Below, in pieces: positions 58,661 to 64,000 of a stretch of DNA of 64,000 bases. The DNA comes from Arthrobacter burdickii (GTDB taxonomy: Bacteria > Actinomycetota > Actinomycetes > Actinomycetales > Micrococcaceae): positions 992,001 to 1,056,000 of the forward strand of contig NZ_JAROCG010000001.1 in the NCBI RefSeq assembly GCF_030433645.1, in the 5' to 3' direction. Made by a program: the position numbers and the translations under genes. The notes beneath the pieces were generated by a model that was not told the DNA's origin, did no database searches, and saw only the letters and a program-made list of their open reading frames with translations. Numbering within the stretch: position 1 is the first letter of the stretch; every line of letters starts with the position of its first letter.

Positions 58661-59674
58661 CTAGGCGAGCTTCACCTTCCGGGAGAAGAGCTTCTGCAGC
58701 AGGATGAAGGCGAGCAGGAGGGCGCCGATCACGATGCGCGTCCACCAGGAGCTCAGGGTCCCCTCGTAGGAGATGAACGTCTGGACGATGCCGAGGACGA
58801 GCACGCCGGCGAGGGATCCGAGGACGTAGCCGTACCCGCCGGTGAGCAGCGTGCCGCCCACCACCACGGCAGCGATCGCATCCAGTTCCATGCCGGTCGC
58901 CGCCAGGCTGTACCCGGAGAGGCTGTAGAAGGAGAAGAGGATCCCGCCGATCGCCGAGCACAGACCGCTGATCCCGTACACGAGCACCTTCGTCCGCGGG
59001 ACGGCCAGTCCCATGAGGAGCGCTGAGGACTCCCCACCGCCGATGGCGTACACGGTGCGCCCGAACCGGGTCTGGTGCAGGACGTAGAAGGCGACAGCGA
59101 CGACGACCAGCGCGATCACGACTCCGGGAGAGACGAACAGCTTCTCGGCCAGCGGGATGCGTGCCTGCGCCATGGCGGTGAAGAACGGGTCGGTCACGGT
59201 GATGGAGTCCACGCTGATCACGTAGCAGAGGCCGCGCGCCAGGAACAGCCCGGCGAGGGTGACGATGAACGGCTGGATTTCGAAGACCTGGATGACCAGG
59301 CCCATGAGCAGGCCGAAGGCCGTACCGGTGAGCAGTACGAGGGCTATCACGACGAAGGGGTTCCACCCGGCCTCCAGGAGCGCGGCCGCGATCATCATCG
59401 AGAGGGCGACGACGGACCCGACCGAGAGGTCGATCCCGCCGGTGAGGATGACGAAGGTCATGCCGACGGCGAGCACGATCAGGAAGGTGTTGTCGATGAG
59501 GAGGTTGAGGAAGACCTGCCCGGACAGGAAGCCCGGGTACATGCCGGCCCCGATGGCGAACATCGCGAGGAACAGCCCGACGGTCGCCAGGGTGGGTGCA
59601 TAGCGGGCCTTGCCCTGGAGGCGGCCGATACGGGCGCGGCCCAGGGGGGCCGCGGTGCGGGTGAGGACGGACAT
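58661..59674 (-). CDS. Sugar ABC permease (YjfF-like)
   Basis: A 337-residue permease of the BPD_transp_2 (RbsC/XylH) type with about nine or ten helices. MTFVILTGGIDLSVGSVVAL is the family hallmark near the start, followed by IQPFIVTLAGLFLARGL and LMGLAVPRTKVLVYGISGLCSAI. It is the second permease of the operon and ends it. ATGA overlap with the preceding gene (59674) shows the start. The frame extends far upstream in another gene's sequence, but that part is Arg/His-rich shadow. It probably forms a heterodimer with the YtfT-like permease. Confidence 0.9.
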   Translation of the reverse strand: MSVLTRTAAPLGRARIGRLQGKARYAPTLATVGLFLAMFAIGAGMYPGFLSGQVFLNLLIDNTFLIVLAVGMTFVILTGGIDLSVGSVVALSMMIAAALLEAGWNPFVVIALVLLTGTAFGLLMGLVIQVFEIQPFIVTLAGLFLARGLCYVISVDSITVTDPFFTAMAQARIPLAEKLFVSPGVVIALVVVAVAFYVLHQTRFGRTVYAIGGGESSALLMGLAVPRTKVLVYGISGLCSAIGGILFSFYSLSGYSLAATGMELDAIAAVVVGGTLLTGGYGYVLGSLAGVLVLGIVQTFISYEGTLSSWWTRIVIGALLLAFILLQKLFSRKVKLA

Positions 59675-60705
59675 CAGACAGCCACCTTCACGCCGGACTG
59701 CTGGGCAACGGGACGTTTGCGCCGTCGAAGGAGGTCCCGCGCCTTGCTGGACTGCAGGAGGCAGACGACGATGACGACCAGTGCCTTGAAGACGAGGGTG
59801 ACTTCGGGTGGGATCCCCAGCGTGTAGACGGTGGTCGTGAGGGTCTGGATGATCAGGGCCCCCACGAGGGTCCCCACCAGGCTGTACCGCCCACCGGCCA
59901 GCGAGGTGCCGCCGATGACGACGGCGAGGATCGCGTCCATCTCGATGTAGAGACCCGCGTTGTTCGCATCCGCCGCGGTCACGTTCGAGCTGATCATGAG
60001 GCCTGCGATGGCGGCACACAGGCCGCTGAAGACGTAGACGGTCCAGATGATGCTGCGGGCGCTGAGCCCGGCGAGGCGGCTGGCGACCGGATTGATGCCG
60101 ACCGCTTCGATGAGGGTTCCGAGCGCCGTCCGGCGGGTCAGCAGGCCGGCGACGCCGAAGGCGGCTGCCGCGATGAGGATCGAGATGGGGAGGCCGAGGA
60201 AGAAGCCTGCTCCGATCGCCTGGTAGGAGTCGTTCGAGACGGAGATGATCTGGCCGTCCGTCACCAGCTGCGCCAGGCCGCGGCCGGCGGTCATGAGGAC
60301 GAGGGTGGCGATGATCGGCTGGATGCCGATCACCGAGACGAGGAATCCGTTCCACAGCCCGAGTACCAGGCCCGCGACGACGGCGATGGCCACGCCGACG
60401 GACGCCGTCCGGAGGGACGAGGGGTCGGGCGAATTGTAGATGTAGGTGCAGGAGACGGCTCCGGCGATGGCGGCCACCGCTCCCACGGACAGATCGATAC
60501 CGCGGGAGGCGATGACGAGGGTCATGCCGAGGGCGATGAGGATCGTCGGGGCCCCGTTCCGGAGGATGTCGATCAGGCTGCCGTAGAGGTGGCCGTCCTG
60601 GACGCGGACGGACAGGAAATCCGAGCGGAACAGCTGGTTGAGCACGAGCAACAGCACCAGGGCGAGTACCGGCCAGGTGAGGCGGTGCTTCAGCAGGGCA
60701 TTCAT
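59674..60705 (-). CDS. Sugar ABC permease (YtfT-like)
   Basis: 343 residues with about ten helices. ALGMTLVIASRGIDLSVGAVAAIAG is the family signature, and IQPIIATLVLMTAGRGLAQLVTDG and ASRLAGLSARSIIWTVYVFSGLCAAIAG follow in order. The start at 60705 overlaps the stop of the ATPase gene by four bases, and its stop overlaps the start of the next permease by four bases (ATGA). In the E. coli galactofuranose system the two permeases YtfT and YjfF are paired in the same way. Confidence 0.9.
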   Translation of the reverse strand: MNALLKHRLTWPVLALVLLLVLNQLFRSDFLSVRVQDGHLYGSLIDILRNGAPTILIALGMTLVIASRGIDLSVGAVAAIAGAVSCTYIYNSPDPSSLRTASVGVAIAVVAGLVLGLWNGFLVSVIGIQPIIATLVLMTAGRGLAQLVTDGQIISVSNDSYQAIGAGFFLGLPISILIAAAAFGVAGLLTRRTALGTLIEAVGINPVASRLAGLSARSIIWTVYVFSGLCAAIAGLMISSNVTAADANNAGLYIEMDAILAVVIGGTSLAGGRYSLVGTLVGALIIQTLTTTVYTLGIPPEVTLVFKALVVIVVCLLQSSKARDLLRRRKRPVAQQSGVKVAV

Positions 60706-62225
60706 GCGTGCGTTCCCGCGATGATCGTCATGACGTCTTCCATGGTGACTCCGTCGTTCGGTATGTGGTCGACCATCTGCCGATCCTTGAGGATGGCGAT
60801 GTGATCACTCAGGCGCAGCACTTCCTCGAGCTCGGCCGAGATGAAGATGATCGACATCCCGTCCGCCGCGAGGCTGCTGATGAGCCTCTGGATCTGGGTC
60901 TTCGCGCCGATGTCGATGCCCCGGGTGGGCTCGTCGAGGATGAGCAGCCGGGGGTTGGTGATCAGCCAGCGTGCAAGGAGCACCTTCTGCTGGTTGCCGC
61001 CGCTGAGGTTCCGGATCAGCGCGTCCTTGTTGGCGGGACGGATGTCCAGGGCCCGGATGAACTTCTCGGCCAGCTGGTCCTGGGTGGAGCGGGGAACCCT
61101 TCTCAGCCAGCCCTTGCTCGCCTGCATCGCCAGGACGAGGTTGTCCCGGACGGACAGATCGCCGATCAGTCCCTCCTCCTTCCTGTTCTCCGAGGAGAAC
61201 GCGATCCCCTTGTTGATCGCTGCACGCGGACTGCGGAAGGCCTGCGCAGTGCCGTCGATGCTCAGGCGTCCCTGGTCCGCCCGGTCCGCGCCGAACAGCA
61301 GCCGGGCCGTCTCCGTGCGCCCGGAGCCGAGGAGCCCGGCGAGACCCAGGATCTCTCCTGCATGGAGGGCGACCGTCACATCCCGAACCGATCCCTTCCG
61401 CCCCAGGTCCTGGGCCTGCAGCACCGGCGCCTCGTCCTGCCGGCCCGGCTGCCGGCGGCTCTCGGCCCGTTCCAGTTCCGCGAGGGCATCCATCTCCTTG
61501 CCGATCATCTTCGAGATGAGTCCCATCCGCGGCAGTTCCCGCGTCCTGTACTCGCCCACGAGCCTGCCGTTCCGCAGGACGGTCATGCGGTCCGAGATCT
61601 CGTACACCTGCTCGAGAAAGTGCGAGACGAACAGGATGGCCACGCCCCGGTCCCGGAGCGCCCTGATCACGGTGAAGAGCTGCTGGACCTCATCGGCATC
61701 GAGGCTCGACGTCGGTTCGTCGAGGATGAGCACCTTGGCGTCGACCTGGACCGACCGGGCAATCGCGATGAGCTGCTGGATGGCGATGGAGTGCGTGGAG
61801 AGGACGGACCCGGGGTCGATGTGCCCGAGCTGCAGCTGGTCGAGGACCTCCCTCGCCTTCCTCCGGACCTCCTTCCAGTGGATGCCGCCGCGCCGCCGGG
61901 GTTCGCGCCCCAGGAGGATGTTCTCCTCGACGGACAGGTTGGGGCAGAGGTTCACTTCCTGGTACACGGTGCTGATGCGTGCGGCCTGCGCCTCGGCAGG
62001 GCTGGAGAAGCGGTGCGCCGCGCCCATCACGGTGATCGTCCCGCTGTCGATCGGGTAGACGCCGGTCAGCGCCTTGATGAGCGTCGATTTCCCGGCGCCG
62101 TTCTCTCCCATCAGGGCATGGACTTCACCCTGGAACAGGCGCAGATCCACGGCGTCCAGCGCTTTCACGCCCGGGAACTCGATGGAGATGCCGCTCATGT
62201 CCACCACGGGGACGATCTCGTTCAT
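60702..62225 (-). CDS. Sugar ABC ATPase, duplicated (YtfR-like)
   Basis: 507 residues with two nucleotide-binding domains. The first has GENGAGKSTLIKALTGVY (Walker A) and a Walker B VLILDEPTSSLD; its signature region lacks LSGGQ and reads THSIAIQQLIAIARSV. The second has LLGSGRTETARLLFG in place of a full Walker A and a canonical NLSGGNQQKVLLARWL signature and LLILDEPTRGID. This asymmetric pair is typical of RbsA/AraG/YtfR-type monosaccharide importers. It overlaps the permease gene by four bases. The gap to the receptor gene contains two hairpins. Confidence 0.92.
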   Translation of the reverse strand: MNEIVPVVDMSGISIEFPGVKALDAVDLRLFQGEVHALMGENGAGKSTLIKALTGVYPIDSGTITVMGAAHRFSSPAEAQAARISTVYQEVNLCPNLSVEENILLGREPRRRGGIHWKEVRRKAREVLDQLQLGHIDPGSVLSTHSIAIQQLIAIARSVQVDAKVLILDEPTSSLDADEVQQLFTVIRALRDRGVAILFVSHFLEQVYEISDRMTVLRNGRLVGEYRTRELPRMGLISKMIGKEMDALAELERAESRRQPGRQDEAPVLQAQDLGRKGSVRDVTVALHAGEILGLAGLLGSGRTETARLLFGADRADQGRLSIDGTAQAFRSPRAAINKGIAFSSENRKEEGLIGDLSVRDNLVLAMQASKGWLRRVPRSTQDQLAEKFIRALDIRPANKDALIRNLSGGNQQKVLLARWLITNPRLLILDEPTRGIDIGAKTQIQRLISSLAADGMSIIFISAELEEVLRLSDHIAILKDRQMVDHIPNDGVTMEDVMTIIAGTHA

Positions 62226-62243
62226 GTGCTGTCATTTCTCTCG

Positions 62244-62311
62244 CGGGATGCGGTGGGCGTGCCCACCGCATCCCGGGGATGGCGCCCGGCCGACCTGCCC
62301 GCAGGCCGGCC
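62244..62311 (-). terminator. Two intercistronic hairpins after ytfQ-like gene
   Basis: Hairpin one (62244-62275): CGGGATGCGGTGGG with complement, four-base loop. Hairpin two (62288-62311): GGCCG-A-CCTGC with GCAGG-C-CGGCC, one mismatch. They fill most of the gap between receptor and ATPase genes and may protect or partly end the upstream message. Confidence 0.7.
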
Positions 62312-62326
62312 GATGCCGTTGCCGGC

Positions 62327-63307
62327 CTAGTATTCGCGGCTGGCGAGGACTTCCTTGGCCTGCTCGGGGGTGAAGGCCGACTCCTCGGTGACGACGCGGG
62401 CCGGAACTTCCTCACCGGCGACGACCTTCTCCGCCAGGTCCATGAGCTGATCGCCGAGGAGCGGGTTGCACTCCACGATGTAGTTGATCTTGCCCTCGGA
62501 GAGCGCCGTCATGCCGTCCTTGACGGCGTCGACGGTGATGATCTTGATGTCCTTGCCGGGTACCTTGCCGGCGGCCTCGATGGCTTCGATGGCGCCGAGG
62601 CCCATGTCATCGTTGTGGGCGTAGACGACGTCGATGTCGGGAGTGTTCTTGAGGAACGCCTCCATGACCTGCTTGCCGCCGCTGCGCGTGAAGTCACCGG
62701 TCTGGGACTGGACGATCTTCAGGTCCGGATCTGCGGCGATGGCCGCTTCGAAGCCTTCCTTCCGGTCGATCGCCGGAGCGGCCCCCGTGGTTCCCTGCAG
62801 TTCCACGATGTTGATCGGCCCGTCGGTCGAGGCGGAGTCCTCCACGAGCCAGTCACCGGCCTTCTTGCCCTCCTCCACGAAGTCCGACCCGAGGAAGGTC
62901 TTGTACAGCGAGGTGTCGGACGAGTCGACGGAACGGTCCGTCAGGATGACGGGGATGTCGGCGTCCTTGGCTTCCTTCAGCACGGTGTCCCAGCCCGACT
63001 CGACCACCGGCGAGAAGGCGATGACATCCACCTGCTGCTGGATGTAGGACCGGATGGCCTTGATCTGGTTCTCCTGCTTCTGCTGGGCGTCCGAGAACTT
63101 GAGCTCGACGCCCGCCTCCTTCGCCGAGTCCTGGACGGACTTCGTGTTGGCGGTGCGCCAGCCGCTCTCCGCGCCGACCTGCGCGAAGCCCATGGTGATC
63201 CCGTCATCGGAACCGCCACCGGCACCGCCACCGGCGTCGGACCCTCCGCCGCACGCCGTGAGGGCCAGGGTTGCTGCGACGACCGCCACGAGAGATTTCT
63301 TGAACAC
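62327..63307 (-). CDS. Sugar ABC solute-binding lipoprotein (YtfQ-like, galactofuranose type)
   Basis: 326 residues. The lipoprotein signal has LALTACGGG. The mature part begins ITMGFAQVGAESGWRTANTKS. Then come FSDAQQKQENQIKAIRSYIQQQVDVIAFSPVVESGWDTVLKEA (seen as DAQQKQENQIKAIRSYIQQ), NIVELQGTTGAAPAIDRKEGF and DFTRSGGKQVMEAFL, all closely matching E. coli YtfQ, the galactofuranose-binding protein. The start is a GTG at 63307 with AGGAGG five bases upstream; no ATG is close. It is first in the operon and its promoter overlaps a LacI-type operator. Galactofuranose, ribose or a related sugar is expected. Confidence 0.92.
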   Translation of the reverse strand: MFKKSLVAVVAATLALTACGGGSDAGGGAGGGSDDGITMGFAQVGAESGWRTANTKSVQDSAKEAGVELKFSDAQQKQENQIKAIRSYIQQQVDVIAFSPVVESGWDTVLKEAKDADIPVILTDRSVDSSDTSLYKTFLGSDFVEEGKKAGDWLVEDSASTDGPINIVELQGTTGAAPAIDRKEGFEAAIAADPDLKIVQSQTGDFTRSGGKQVMEAFLKNTPDIDVVYAHNDDMGLGAIEAIEAAGKVPGKDIKIITVDAVKDGMTALSEGKINYIVECNPLLGDQLMDLAEKVVAGEEVPARVVTEESAFTPEQAKEVLASREY

Positions 63308-63386
63308 TGCTGCCTCCTGATTTCGGGACCACAGCAAGGAGCAAGTGCACCGTCGTTGCTGCGCCGGGCCTCGTGCCCTGCGAGCC

Positions 63387-63415
63387 ATTGTGAACGCTAA
63401 CAATTCGACCGTCAA
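63387..63415 (-). promoter_or_regulatory. Promoter with LacI-type operator for the sugar operon
   Basis: On the minus strand TTGACG (63415-63410), 17-bp spacer, CACAAT (63392-63387), 80 bp from the ytfQ-like start. TTGTTAGCGTTCACAA (63403-63388) is a near-palindrome of the TGTnAnCGnTnACA kind bound by LacI-family proteins, and covers the -10 box and spacer. Confidence 0.78.
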
Positions 63416-63534
63416 GTGATCTTGGACACATTTCCGCGGGAGGTCTTGGCGGGTCCCGATCGCATTGACTGAGGCGGGATGAACGGCCCGACGTCGTGCA
63501 TACTGGGACCACGTGGGGAGTAAGGCGATTCCGG

Positions 63535-64000
63535 ATGACCGAAGTAACCACACCGCGGGGCCCGAGCCTCACGGACGTTGCGACCCTGGCAGGCGTCTCC
63601 CATCAGACCGTCTCCCGGGTCGTCAACCGACACCCCAACGTCAGCGAAGCCACGCGGAGGAAAGTCCGTGCGGCCATCTCCGAACTCGACTACCGTCCCA
63701 ACGCCGCCGCGCGCTGGCTCGCTACCGGGCGCACCCATTCCATCGGTATCCTTGCCGGCGAGCTGGCGCAGTACGGACCGTCGAGCGTGCTCATGGGTAT
63801 CCAGGACGCCGCGCGCGGCGCGGGGTACTTCCTGACGGTGGTGACCCTCAAGGACTACTCCGAGAGGGCGGTGAACGAAGCACTCACCGATCTCCTCAAC
63901 CACGGAGTCGAGGGAGTCATCGCGATCACGCCGCACGTCTCGGCCCTCGAGGTACTCGCGGAAGTGCAGGGCAGCACCCCGATGGTGACGGTAGGCGGTG
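63535..64000 (+). CDS. LacI-family transcriptional regulator, partial
   Basis: First 155 residues; the rest is beyond the right edge. The LacI HTH reads LTDVATLAGVSHQTVSRVVNRHPNVSE, and LDYRPNAAARWLATGRTHSIGIL (key part RPNAAARWLATGRT) gives the hinge helix. The sugar-binding domain begins thereafter. It is divergent from the YtfQRT-type operon, 227 bp away, with a LacI-type operator in the promoter of that operon; control of that operon is the clear inference. The ATG at 63535 has GGGGAG and AAGG upstream. Confidence 0.92.
   Translation, partial: MTEVTTPRGPSLTDVATLAGVSHQTVSRVVNRHPNVSEATRRKVRAAISELDYRPNAAARWLATGRTHSIGILAGELAQYGPSSVLMGIQDAARGAGYFLTVVTLKDYSERAVNEALTDLLNHGVEGVIAITPHVSALEVLAEVQGSTPMVTVGG

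Noticed and set aside
60708..62330. 540-codon plus-strand frame opposite the YtfR-like ATPase
   Set aside because: No motif; the opposite strand contains two complete ATPase domains.

Overview
The window is a stretch of chromosome from a high-GC actinobacterium, most likely a member of the Micrococcaceae close to Arthrobacter or Pseudarthrobacter. The evidence is family content and order (OFA transporter with its small subunit, CtaG with DUF2243, LldD with an FCD regulator, actinobacterial permease-ATPase fusion), strong GC bias at third codon positions, GTG and TTG starts, and several genes that appear to be leaderless. I made no database search; every name rests on motifs read by eye. One tRNA gene is present (Ala, CGC). 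I saw no rRNA, IS element, phage gene or CRISPR array.

Positions 1-17.6 kb look like an accessory catabolic region, visibly less GC-rich than what follows. From 11.1 kb leftwards runs one long minus-strand operon: a lipoprotein solute receptor, an Opp/Dpp-type permease, a fused permease-ATPase, a second ATPase, then a GH3 glycosidase, an SGNH esterase, a GH78 alpha-L-rhamnosidase and a GH43 enzyme cut by the window edge. This is best read as uptake and intracellular trimming of a rhamnose-containing, probably acetylated plant glycan. A divergent TetR gene lies across a 150-bp gap holding two copies of AAAACYTT-N8-AAGGTTTT, each over one of the two promoters. A DHA2 exporter follows. Next comes an IclR regulator, a VanB-type ferredoxin reductase and a CYP199A-like P450, a likely O-demethylation module for p-methoxybenzoates, then a universal stress protein and a GH35 beta-galactosidase.

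From 20 to 58 kb the sequence looks like ordinary core genome: an SDR, stress-type membrane proteins, GH15 and GH13 enzymes, an S10 peptidase, MFS exporters, tRNA-Ala, CtaG/DUF2243, lactate oxidation (lldD and its regulator), AlkB, a GT2 polysaccharide synthase with a small partner, PPK2, APC permeases, PdxH, a zinc metallopeptidase, an aldo/keto reductase and an OFA transporter. Two paralogous GNAT-like proteins (34.8 and 52.2 kb) share an identical translation start context. Several short genes (20.0, 24.8, 28.3, 39.6 and 57.4 kb) encode small, mostly membrane proteins.

From 58.7 to 64 kb lies a sugar ABC operon of the YtfQ-YtfR-YtfT-YjfF (galactofuranose) type, transcribed leftwards from a promoter carrying a LacI-family operator, with a divergent LacI gene cut by the right edge. 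Both ABC operons carry strong hairpins directly after the receptor gene, probably to set receptor excess.
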